A stretch of DNA of 11,362 bases from Lachnospiraceae bacterium UBA3638. GTDB taxonomy: Bacteria; Bacillota; Clostridia; Lachnospirales; Lachnospiraceae. Below, piece by piece: positions 1 through 7,219 of this stretch. Each line of letters begins with the position of its first letter. Position 1 is the first letter of the stretch. A model generated the notes under the pieces. It was not told the DNA's origin, searched no databases, and was given only the letters and a program-made list of their open reading frames with translations. The DNA is taken from contig DFKT01000094.1 of NCBI GenBank assembly GCA_002373595.1, forward strand, positions 1-11,362, read 5' to 3'. A program made the translations under genes and the position numbers.

Positions 1-13
1 TGTCAAAGATGGG

Positions 14-22
14 ATTATATCA
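14..22 (-). promoter_or_regulatory. Possible extended -10 promoter element pointing left, out of the window
   Basis: Read leftward, this is TGATATAAT, a full TGnTATAAT extended -10 element. It lies just beyond the terminator of the zinc-ribbon/FecR gene, so it could start the next leftward gene outside the window. No good -35 sits 17 bp upstream of it, though an extended -10 can work without one. A separate TTGACA read leftward at 6-1 could instead be the -35 of a promoter whose -10 lies outside the window. Both are short motif matches and could be chance. Confidence 0.3.
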
Positions 23-46
23 CAAGAGAATGGATCCCGCATAAAA

Positions 47-81
47 ATACCCTCCTTCGCGTCCTGCGTGAAGGAGGGTAT
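47..81 (-). terminator. Rho-independent terminator of the zinc-ribbon/FecR gene
   Basis: Positions 47-58 and 70-81 are perfect inverted repeats (ATACCCTCCTTC against GAAGGAGGGTAT). The stem can extend inward through 59-61 with 67-69, with one G-T wobble, leaving a 5-nt loop. Read leftward, the stem runs into TTTTT, which is the right polarity for transcription coming from the gene that stops at 115. The stem is long and GC-rich, so this is a strong call. Confidence 0.9.
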
Positions 82-114
82 TGATTGCTTTGTCCGGTCC
101 TTTGGTGCTAAGTA

Positions 115-1470
115 TTACTTGAGCTCAGTAAAGTAGTAATTCTCTCCACTGCCTGCAGGATACTCAACCGTGAGTCCCTTGTTGTCTCCCTCCTTAGTGG
201 GAGTGATCCATATCTCTACAGGATCGCCGTTGCCGAATCCCATCGAGGTCCTGAACACACCGTCACCGAGATATCTGATCTGATTCTGATATACGATGTT
301 CTCCTTATGCCATACGATGTCTCCGCAGATGTTCTCATTTGCGTATTCATCATAGAAGCTCAGCTGGATGACCTCATCTCCGAGTGAAAATTCTCCGGTC
401 CATGCGGTGTACTCACTGAAGTCACCGTAATCATCACCCGTGGGATCCGATGAGCTTGCGAGTCTCTCCTCTATATCATCGGAATCCCATCCGGTAGCTT
501 CCTCAACCTGTCCGAGGAGGATCTCGTCTGCAAGTATCTCGTTTGCAGCTTCCTTGGGAAGCGATGATAATGAATACTCTTCTACTTCAAATTCAACTTC
601 ACCGTCAGAGTTAACGGTAGCGGTCAGTTTCTCACCCGCAGATACTTCCACAGGCTTTGCGTTCTTATCGGTCGAGCTTACTGTAACTGTTCCGCTCGTC
701 ATATAGACTACTTCATTTCCGTGCTCGTCCGTATCGATATATCCGGAAGTTCCTCTGATGCCTACGATCATCGAAGATGTGCAGATATCAAGACTCTCTC
801 CGCTCTTTAACTTATTATCGATATTAAAGAAGATACGTCCCTTGGTAAGATCAAGCTTGAGTTTCTTACCCTTCTTGATAAATTCAGCACTGCTCTGCTG
901 CATAAGAGTGACAAATCTGTCCTGATCGAGAGCAATGTAAGCGAGACTGTCGGCCTCGGTCTTCATAGAATCGCCATCCTGAAGCTTCAGGTTATCCTCG
1001 ACCTCAAGCTCATATCCCTCATTGTCATATACTGCTACGGTTCCTTCGGAGTAGACCATCTTCATCGAAGCTGCAAAGAGCTGGGATCTGAAGAAGAATA
1101 AAACTCCGCCGCCTACGGCTGCAACAAGCAGGATGAAAAGAAGTATGATGGGAAGTACACTCTTTTTCTTCTTTTTCTTTTCCTTAGGAGCCTTGGGGGG
1201 CTTGCCGGGTGCCATCTGGGGCTGCATACCCGGTACCATCTGAGGCTGCATACCCGGTGCCATCTGAGGCTGCATGCCCGGTGCCATCTGAGGCTGCATG
1301 GGCTGCTGATATACAGGCTCGGGCGCAGGTGCCACGGGCTGCTGGTATACGGGCTCGGGCTGCGGTGCTACAGGCTGGGGCACAGGTGCTGCCTGCGGTA
1401 CAGGCGTGCCACAATTGCTGCAAAACATGTCGCCGTCTTCGATCTTGGTTCCGCAATTATTACAAAACAT
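115..1470 (-). CDS. Zinc-ribbon, single-pass membrane protein with FecR-like domain
   Basis: This 451-residue protein has no assigned function. Residues 3-20 form a zinc ribbon with CNNC and CSNC pairs. Residues 24-96 are a Pro/Gln/Met-rich linker built from repeats. A lysine run (97-103) precedes one membrane helix (about 104-127), which predicts the ribbon inside and the rest outside. Residues about 138-290 resemble a FecR domain, including the IRGTSG motif at 238-243. The last 95 or so residues look like an all-beta domain. The start is set at 1470 because a good ribosome site precedes it; the reading frame stays open to 1512, but that Met has no comparable site and adds 14 residues before the ribbon. 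The gene is divergent from the TIR gene across 131 bp and may be its partner (inference). Domain reading is confident; role is unknown. Confidence 0.85.
   Translation of the reverse strand: MFCNNCGTKIEDGDMFCSNCGTPVPQAAPVPQPVAPQPEPVYQQPVAPAPEPVYQQPMQPQMAPGMQPQMAPGMQPQMVPGMQPQMAPGKPPKAPKEKKKKKKSVLPIILLFILLVAAVGGGVLFFFRSQLFAASMKMVYSEGTVAVYDNEGYELEVEDNLKLQDGDSMKTEADSLAYIALDQDRFVTLMQQSSAEFIKKGKKLKLDLTKGRIFFNIDNKLKSGESLDICTSSMIVGIRGTSGYIDTDEHGNEVVYMTSGTVTVSSTDKNAKPVEVSAGEKLTATVNSDGEVEFEVEEYSLSSLPKEAANEILADEILLGQVEEATGWDSDDIEERLASSSDPTGDDYGDFSEYTAWTGEFSLGDEVIQLSFYDEYANENICGDIVWHKENIVYQNQIRYLGDGVFRTSMGFGNGDPVEIWITPTKEGDNKGLTVEYPAGSGENYYFTELK
1204..1371 (-). repeat. In-frame tandem repeats in the linker of the zinc-ribbon/FecR protein
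   Basis: Two adjacent coding repeat tracts are visible. At 1300-1371 a 36-bp unit occurs twice, encoding VAPQPEPVYQQP and VAPAPEPVYQQP. At 1204-1299 a 24-bp unit occurs four times, encoding MQPQMAPG, with one Val for Ala change in the third copy. Both keep the frame, so slippage would lengthen or shorten the disordered linker between zinc ribbon and membrane anchor by 12 or 8 residues without breaking the protein. Confidence 0.9.
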
Positions 1471-1476
1471 ATATCT

Positions 1477-1484
1477 CTCCCCTC
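1477..1484 (-). promoter_or_regulatory. Ribosome binding site that fixes the zinc-ribbon/FecR start
   Basis: Read leftward this is GAGGGGAG, followed after 6 nt by the ATG at 1470-1468. It places the start directly before the first cysteine pair of the zinc ribbon and rules against the upstream Met at 1512. Confidence 0.8.
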
Positions 1485-1534
1485 GAAAACATTTATTTGC
1501 AAGTTCTCTCATCTGCCCTATTATTTTCTGTCAC

Positions 1535-1561
1535 TTGCCAATCATAATAAAATATTATAAT
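1535..1561 (+). promoter_or_regulatory. Possible sigma-A promoter of the TIR gene
   Basis: TTGCCA at 1535-1540 and TATAAT at 1556-1561 could serve as -35 and -10, but the 15-bp spacing is shorter than the usual 17. Transcription would start near 1568, leaving a leader of about 34 nt before the TIR start. The whole 1521-1590 stretch is very AT-rich and must also hold the leftward promoter of the zinc-ribbon/FecR gene, which I could not place with confidence. Confidence 0.4.
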
Positions 1562-1601
1562 TTATTATTGTACTTTTTACCACATAATATAAGGAAAAAC
1601 T

Positions 1602-4505
1602 ATGGCTAACACAAACGTTCAGAAACACTACAACGCATTTATATCCTACAAGCATGCGGAGATCGACTCAGAGGTCGCATCAACCGTCCAGAGGAGCCTG
1701 GAGCATTACCGCATCCCGGCCAAGCTTCAGAAGAAGACCGGACATAAGCGCATCGAGCGTATCTTCCGTGACAAGGACGAGCTTCCGATCACGAATAATC
1801 TCGGCGATACGATCCAGACAGCCCTGGAGAATTCGGATTACCTGATCGTCATCTGCTCTCCCCATACCAAGGAATCCATCTGGGTCCAGAGAGAGATCGA
1901 TTACTTCTTAAAGAGCCATCCTGAGGAGAAAGTCCTCACCGTACTCGCTGACGGTGAGCCTATTGAGACTATCCCCGAGGTTCTTCTTACCGATGAAAAA
2001 GAGATAGTTGATCCCGACGGAAGTGTCCACACGATCATCGTTCCTCAGGAGCCTCTTTCATGCGATTTCAGACTCCCCCGCAAGAAGGCTCTGCGTGAGG
2101 AGCTCCCTCGTATAGTTGCCACCCTCATAGGCTGCACCTATGACGATCTCATGAACCGTCAGCGTCAGTACAAGATGCGCAGGATGTCCGCCATCTTTGC
2201 ACTCTTTATGGCAGTCGCTGTCGGATTCGGCGGATACATGATGTACAGCAGGGATCAGATACGTCAGAGCAGAGATGAGATAAAGGAAAGCCGCGACCGT
2301 ATCAACGAACTCTACGAAGAGACTCTTCGCAGCCAGCGTGAGACTCTCAAGAATCAGTCGCGCTACCTCGCAAACGAATCCAAGAATCTGCTCAATAATG
2401 AGCAGCGTATCGAAGCTCTTCAGCTTGCTCTCGCGGCGCTTCCTTCAGAGGGAAGTGACAGACCGGTAATTCCCGAGGCGATAAGAGCACTCAACGATGC
2501 GTCGATGGCATATGTCTCCCTCGACGGTTCAAATATTGTAGCTGCCTGGAACTATCAGATGGCAAACAGCGTGGAAGATTTCAAACTTGGACCCGATAAC
2601 AAGACTCTCGCAGCGATCGACTCTTCCGGCATCGTCATCGTGTGGGATAAGGATTCGCATGCCAAACTGTTTGAAACCACAGTTGAAAGCAAATACTCGA
2701 GTAACACGTATTTCAAATATCTCGACTCGGGCACCATCATGACCTACACATCATCGGAAGCCATTGCCTATGACATCAAATCCGGCAAGCAGGTTTGGAC
2801 ATTTACGCCCGATGATTACAGCAGCATACAGGAGGAGTCCTTTCTCATCGACAAGGACACCCTCATCCTCACCTCATATGACGGGATACTCTACTATATC
2901 GATCCGAAAAACGGAACTCTCAAAGACAGGATCGAGATCCCCCATCCCGAAGCTGAAAAGTATGCATCCTTTGCGGATTATTGCTTATCCCCTTCAAACG
3001 ACAAACTATTTTTCAAGTCATACGAATCACTCAGCAGAACCAGTTGGTGTATATATGATATAGCCAACGAAACCCTCCAATACATGGATCAGGGTGACGC
3101 CATGCTCCTTGCATATGAATGGGCGGACAACGATACCCTTATGATATCTCAGTTTGTCGGTGATTCGTCGACTCTGAATTCAAGGATACTCGACACATCC
3201 ATCCTCTCGATTGATGAGCTTGAGATCCTGTGCTTTAATGCCGCAGATCTCTCCGTGAGATGGACTGCAGGATTCGAGACCACGGGAGTCGATACGGGCA
3301 ATAAATTCCTTCCTCTAAAGGGCGGTGAGAACATAGCATATTCGCACGGCAATCTCTGCAGGATCTACGACACGGCTACCGGCGAGATGCTCTTTAACCA
3401 TAATGTAAACGACGCCATTATCGACATCAGTGACAAAGACAAGGACGGCCTTCCCTTCTATATCACAAGATCCGGTAACCTCTCCAGCGTCCTTGCAGCC
3501 AAAGGGCCCGACACCGTCAGCCTCAAGCATTATTTTGCCGATGAACTCGACAAGGCGGATATCAACAACGGAGTATATGTCCACCAGAAGAGAAGTAAGG
3601 ACATCATCTACTACGGTGTGTATGTACATGACGATGCGTGGAAAAAATGTGACGGATCCAAGGATATGGAATGCCCTCTGTCCGAGAGAAGATATATGGA
3701 TGAAGGCTCTATCGCTCTCATCTCCACTGACGACAGCAGCGTGATCATCTATATCTACGATCCCAATACAGCCAAGTTCATTTATCGGTCAGAGATCGGT
3801 GATGATCCGTCCCTCGATTATCAGTACAAATTCGCAGGTGCGGATACGGACAACATCTATATAGTCCATCGTCATGACGGAGTATGCGATCTCATCGCGG
3901 CAGGAAGAACAAGCGGCGAAGTAAAGACTTATGATGAAGATCATATTCCGGACGGACTTCCTCAGGAGATCGTCGACAGTTTGGATTATTATGCATCGTC
4001 CGCCAATCCCGACCTCGATCCCGAGCTCATCCCCGATGTCCTCAAGATAGACAACGGGCTCGATCTGCTCGGATACACTTCATATACGTATAACGATTCC
4101 GATATCACTGTCGGTGTGTTCAGTGACGGATCGCTCTGGGCATTCAACGACACCACAGGCAAATTCATCGGAAAGACCGATATGATGGTATATTCCTCGG
4201 GCAACGCCCGTCTGAAGTTCACGATCAATCAGGACGCGGGAGTTATGTGTATCCAGAACGGCAACCTGACCAATCTGATCGACTTAGAGAGTCTGATAGA
4301 GCTTTCATACATACAGAGCTGTGTGGGATATCATGCAGGCACGGACAGATTCTACACACTCGCCTCTGAGGATTCGCATGTATATAACCTTGGATACTAT
4401 CAGAGATATACTACAGAAGATCTCATCCGGAAAGGAAAGAATATACTCCAGGGTGCTGAGATGTCAGCCGATCAGAAGTCAATGTACGGAATACAGGACA
4501 ATTAA
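1602..4505 (+). CDS. TIR domain - membrane helix - coiled coil - beta-propeller protein
   Basis: This 967-residue protein starts with a TIR domain (residues about 9-180). It shows AFISYKH (12-18), FRDKDELP (55-62) and SDYLIVICSP (78-87). W94 and E98 match the WxxxE catalytic position of NAD-cleaving TIR domains. A membrane helix follows at about 196-215, after a basic stretch (RQRQYKMRR) that predicts the TIR inside. Residues about 216-265 are a charged coiled coil, then comes the LQLALAALP segment (273-281) common ahead of WD40-type propellers. Residues about 305-965 hold repeated beta-blades with WD40/PQQ-like features (VIVWDKDSHAKLF near 343-355). AAGGA at 1591-1595 sits 6 nt before the ATG. 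The class is widespread in clostridia, but I know of no established role. It may be a signalling or defence receptor (inference); the propeller side of the membrane is unproven. Confidence 0.9.
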   Translation: MANTNVQKHYNAFISYKHAEIDSEVASTVQRSLEHYRIPAKLQKKTGHKRIERIFRDKDELPITNNLGDTIQTALENSDYLIVICSPHTKESIWVQREIDYFLKSHPEEKVLTVLADGEPIETIPEVLLTDEKEIVDPDGSVHTIIVPQEPLSCDFRLPRKKALREELPRIVATLIGCTYDDLMNRQRQYKMRRMSAIFALFMAVAVGFGGYMMYSRDQIRQSRDEIKESRDRINELYEETLRSQRETLKNQSRYLANESKNLLNNEQRIEALQLALAALPSEGSDRPVIPEAIRALNDASMAYVSLDGSNIVAAWNYQMANSVEDFKLGPDNKTLAAIDSSGIVIVWDKDSHAKLFETTVESKYSSNTYFKYLDSGTIMTYTSSEAIAYDIKSGKQVWTFTPDDYSSIQEESFLIDKDTLILTSYDGILYYIDPKNGTLKDRIEIPHPEAEKYASFADYCLSPSNDKLFFKSYESLSRTSWCIYDIANETLQYMDQGDAMLLAYEWADNDTLMISQFVGDSSTLNSRILDTSILSIDELEILCFNAADLSVRWTAGFETTGVDTGNKFLPLKGGENIAYSHGNLCRIYDTATGEMLFNHNVNDAIIDISDKDKDGLPFYITRSGNLSSVLAAKGPDTVSLKHYFADELDKADINNGVYVHQKRSKDIIYYGVYVHDDAWKKCDGSKDMECPLSERRYMDEGSIALISTDDSSVIIYIYDPNTAKFIYRSEIGDDPSLDYQYKFAGADTDNIYIVHRHDGVCDLIAAGRTSGEVKTYDEDHIPDGLPQEIVDSLDYYASSANPDLDPELIPDVLKIDNGLDLLGYTSYTYNDSDITVGVFSDGSLWAFNDTTGKFIGKTDMMVYSSGNARLKFTINQDAGVMCIQNGNLTNLIDLESLIELSYIQSCVGYHAGTDRFYTLASEDSHVYNLGYYQRYTTEDLIRKGKNILQGAEMSADQKSMYGIQDN

Positions 4506-4508
4506 TGA

Positions 4509-5384
4509 TCAGCAGTTTCCCGTGTAGACATATTTAAGTTTCTCACGGGCTATATCCGCCAGATGATAGATATGTGCGACATCGGTCGCCGGTCTGTCAG
4601 TCATCTTAAACCCGGGAAAGAATCTTGAAATATGGAGCGGCACGTCCGCTCCTGTTTTATTGTTGCAGACACTTTTGAGGTCAGCGATCCAGGAAGAGAT
4701 CCCTCTCATCTCATTCTCACTGTCATTTTCTCCGGGAACAATAAGAGTGGTGAGCTCGACATGGCACCTCGCTACGGCCTTCTCTATAAATCTCATGACC
4801 ATATCTCTATTGCCTCCGAGAGTCTCATTGTAATACTTATCCGTAAATCCTTTGAGGTCGATATTCATCGCATCTATATACGGTGAGATCTCATCAAGCA
4901 CTGACAGTTCCGCACATCCGTTGGTAACAAGTACATTCAGCATTCCCTTCTCATGTGAGAGTTTCGCAGCATCGCGTACATACTCATATCCCACGAGAGG
5001 CTCATTGTATGTAAAAGCTATACCGATATTTCCTTTGTCCCTGTAATGATCAGCTATCTCTACAAGTTCTTCAGGTGTGAGTTCCTCCGTCTGGTCAGCA
5101 TTCTCGGGCTTGGACAGACCGAGCGCATAATCGGACCACGATATCTCATCATTCTGACAGAAAGGACACCTTAAGTTACATCCATAGCTTCCGACAGATA
5201 CAATCTTCGATCCGGGGTGAAATCTGTTAAGGGGCTTTTTCTCAATAGGATCCAGTGCCAGCGAAGTTACGCGTCCATAATTAGACGCGTATACTTTTCC
5301 TTCACGGCAGCTCCTCGCTCCGCAAAATCCGATCCCGCCTTCTTTGATCTCGCAATGTCTGAAGCATACTTCGCAGCGTGCCAT
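4509..5384 (-). CDS. amrS: AmmeMemoRadiSam system radical SAM enzyme (AmrS)
   Basis: This 291-residue enzyme belongs to the radical SAM superfamily. C69, C73 and C76 form the CX3CX2C motif (CNLRCPFC) that binds the 4Fe-4S cluster and SAM. The N-terminus has the extra cysteine set typical of this family (C4, C7, C11, C21, C26), which sets it apart from ordinary pyruvate formate-lyase activases. The protein ends at YVYTGNC, without the cysteine-containing tail I associate with longer members. Family knowledge links this enzyme with Memo and AMMECR1 proteins in one system whose reaction is not settled; here the fused partner lies 18 bp upstream in the same direction. An AAGGGA site sits 5 nt before the start. 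The 3' end meets the convergent TIR gene with a 3-bp gap. Confidence 0.9.
   Translation of the reverse strand: MARCEVCFRHCEIKEGGIGFCGARSCREGKVYASNYGRVTSLALDPIEKKPLNRFHPGSKIVSVGSYGCNLRCPFCQNDEISWSDYALGLSKPENADQTEELTPEELVEIADHYRDKGNIGIAFTYNEPLVGYEYVRDAAKLSHEKGMLNVLVTNGCAELSVLDEISPYIDAMNIDLKGFTDKYYNETLGGNRDMVMRFIEKAVARCHVELTTLIVPGENDSENEMRGISSWIADLKSVCNNKTGADVPLHISRFFPGFKMTDRPATDVAHIYHLADIAREKLKYVYTGNC
4519..4549. other. Hairpin just past the TIR stop, inside the 3' end of amrS
   Basis: CCCGTG (4519-4524) pairs with CACGGG (4544-4549). After a one-base bulge (T4525), AGA (4526-4528) pairs with TCT (4541-4543), leaving a 12-nt loop. It begins 13 nt after the TIR stop codon and overlaps the last amrS codons. 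No T-tract follows in either direction, so it is not a standard intrinsic terminator. It may still mark or protect the 3' end of the TIR transcript (inference). Confidence 0.3.
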
Positions 5385-5402
5385 ACCTATCCCTTCACAT
5401 GA

Positions 5403-6794
5403 TCAATAATGTCTTACCACTTCAAATCTCTGCAGTTTGACATCCTCGTCGTATTCCGATATTCCTGCTTTTCTCTTGGCTATCGATATCTGATCATCCA
5501 CGGTATCTACTCCATCGAGATCGGGCAGGAGCAGTCCTCTCTTATAGCCTTTGGTCACGATCACACCGTACCTCTTAACATTCAGTTCATCCTTAGAAGC
5601 AATGTCCTCCGGATCTCCGAGTATGTCCACATTTATATCGAGCCACTCCAGTTCGTCCGGCGTTATCGCATCAAATCTCGGATCATTGGTCGATGCACTT
5701 ATTGCATTATTGATGATCTCCTGTGCTATACAATCCGTCACCGGCAGTATGGTCCCTATGCAGCCTCTTAGTGCTCCGTGCTTATGGATGGAGACGAACG
5801 CTCCCGCTTTTCTTTCCTTCATCTCAGGCAGGATATCTGCAGGGATCTTTATCTTCTTTTTATCGATGATATAATTCTCCACCGTCTCATATGCAAGTCT
5901 GACATACGGATCGCACTTATCCCTTTTCTCTTTCAGCTTACCTCTGTATCCGTCAAGATATGCATCCAGGAATCTACGCTCTTCGTTTTTCTCACCTGTC
6001 GGAACAAATTCGCAAATACCATATCCGACTCCGGTTACATCCTCGTGCGAATACACTTTGATATCCACATTCATCCCATCCAATGCGCCTGCCATTATGA
6101 CGAATGACCTATGGCCGCATTCGGCAGCCTTCTCACAAAATGATGCATCGAAATCAAAGAGTTCTCCAAACGCACCTCTGCCGCAGACATCCATTATCCT
6201 CTCATCATACTCGGGGCCTTCCTTGGCAAATCCGTACGGACCGTATTCCTGCAGTTTATGAGAGAGATCTCCGCTCGCCACATAGACGATCCTTCTGTCA
6301 GTCCCTTCTATTGCTCTCTGTATGATCTTTCCTAATCTATAGTGGTCCGTAAGAGGAAGACCGGATAATCCGATGCGTACTATCTTGCCTTTCATAGTTT
6401 TCCGTCTTACGAAATACAAAGGGACCATCGTGCCGTGATCGAGCGAAGGATCCTTTTCACCGAGCGTTCCTGCGGGGAAATCTTCGGCATCACAGATCTT
6501 CTCTATTTCATGCACAAGATCTTCATCATATTCTTCATCAAATGTGACTTCGGGTGCTCTGAAATTCGCAAATGATCCTTCCGCGTGATCACCCAGCGAT
6601 ATATGAAAATAATCCGCATACATCACAGCATGCGGGCTCGATATTATGATCGTGTCCGGAGATATCTCTGCGATCCGATCTGCAATGCGTTCATAACTTT
6701 CTATCGTCTTTCTTACCTGATCCTCTCCTCCCCTTCCGACATTAGGAACTATAAGTGGCGGATGAGGTACCATAAAAGCAGCAACTATAGGCAT
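5403..6794 (-). CDS. Memo-AMMECR1 fusion protein of the AmmeMemoRadiSam system
   Basis: This 463-residue protein joins two families often found as separate genes. Residues 1-264 are a Memo-like domain of the LigB/class III extradiol dioxygenase fold, with conserved-looking histidines in PHPP (H11), SPH (H55), DHG (H120), SGDLSH (H179) and CGH (H228), candidates for a metal site. Residues about 270-463 are an AMMECR1 domain with its hallmark LRGCIGT (342-348) and DPRF (371-374). The fusion means Memo and AMMECR1 are made one to one, and the radical SAM partner follows after 18 bp. The reaction of the system is not established; redox or metal-related modification is plausible. AAGGAG lies 7 nt before the start. 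No signal peptide is seen, so it is probably cytoplasmic. Confidence 0.92.
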   Translation of the reverse strand: MPIVAAFMVPHPPLIVPNVGRGGEDQVRKTIESYERIADRIAEISPDTIIISSPHAVMYADYFHISLGDHAEGSFANFRAPEVTFDEEYDEDLVHEIEKICDAEDFPAGTLGEKDPSLDHGTMVPLYFVRRKTMKGKIVRIGLSGLPLTDHYRLGKIIQRAIEGTDRRIVYVASGDLSHKLQEYGPYGFAKEGPEYDERIMDVCGRGAFGELFDFDASFCEKAAECGHRSFVIMAGALDGMNVDIKVYSHEDVTGVGYGICEFVPTGEKNEERRFLDAYLDGYRGKLKEKRDKCDPYVRLAYETVENYIIDKKKIKIPADILPEMKERKAGAFVSIHKHGALRGCIGTILPVTDCIAQEIINNAISASTNDPRFDAITPDELEWLDINVDILGDPEDIASKDELNVKRYGVIVTKGYKRGLLLPDLDGVDTVDDQISIAKRKAGISEYDEDVKLQRFEVVRHY

Positions 6795-6832
6795 ATCATT
6801 TCTCCTTTGTGCGGATCACTGTTTATTAAATC

Positions 6833-7219
6833 TCACCTCTTACCGACAAGATCCGAAAGTCTCATTATCACTTGCTCAGCTTCTATATCCGAGAGAATAT
6901 CATCCATTCCGAATATCGTTTTGCTCTTTGGGATCACAATTCCCCTTGCACAAACCTGAGCTATCGCATTGGCGCACACCTTGCATTCATATATATCCTT
7001 AAGCAGTGCCGCATCACCCCATTCGATATCATCTATCTCCATCACTTCCCTAAGCATTCCATATACAGCAATCGCCGCTTCTTTCCTGTTAAGAAGTGAA
7101 TCAGGATCAAGGCAGGGGATATGGTCCTCTATATACCGTCCAAAAGCGGCATCCTTTTTTCCCGTCAGATATGCAGACGCATCATGCATCAGCCTGTCCA
7201 GAAAATCCGATGTCGTCAT
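6833..7219 (-). CDS. Small SLH-like protein of unknown function
   Basis: This 128-residue protein is not one I recognise by name. Its central and C-terminal part reads like degenerate S-layer-homology (SLH) repeats. LNRKEAAIAVYGML (43-56) resembles the end of one repeat (xTRAEAAxxLxRLL). The pattern KDI...ANAIAQVCARGI...FGMDDILSDIEAEQVIMRL (74-121) resembles a complete one (F-D-V...A-I...GI...F-P...ITRxEA). There is no signal peptide or membrane helix, so it would be cytoplasmic, unlike normal wall-anchoring SLH proteins. C79 and C82 form a CxxC pair that could bind metal or be redox-active. The ATG overlaps the GH27 stop as ATGA, and only a weak GGTAAAGAA precedes it, so translation probably depends on reinitiation. 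The Memo-AMMECR1 gene follows after 38 bp. The domain call is moderate; function is unknown. Confidence 0.75.
   Translation of the reverse strand: MTTSDFLDRLMHDASAYLTGKKDAAFGRYIEDHIPCLDPDSLLNRKEAAIAVYGMLREVMEIDDIEWGDAALLKDIYECKVCANAIAQVCARGIVIPKSKTIFGMDDILSDIEAEQVIMRLSDLVGKR

Noticed and set aside
1204..1299. Regular 24-bp repeats as a possible CRISPR array
   Set aside because: Units are contiguous with no spacers and encode an in-frame MQPQMAPG repeat.
1209..1547. Rightward ORF of 112 residues rich in Ala, Pro and Ser
   Set aside because: It is the antisense of the repeat-rich linker of the zinc-ribbon/FecR gene; its regular composition comes from those repeats.
115..4505. Classical anti-phage island around the TIR gene
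   Set aside because: No nuclease, CBASS, Thoeris (ThsA-like), restriction-modification or mobile gene is visible; only the TIR domain itself suggests defence.
4509..5384. Radical SAM gene as a pyruvate formate-lyase activating enzyme
   Set aside because: The extra N-terminal cysteines and the adjacent Memo-AMMECR1 fusion point to the AmmeMemoRadiSam enzyme, and no glycyl-radical enzyme is nearby.
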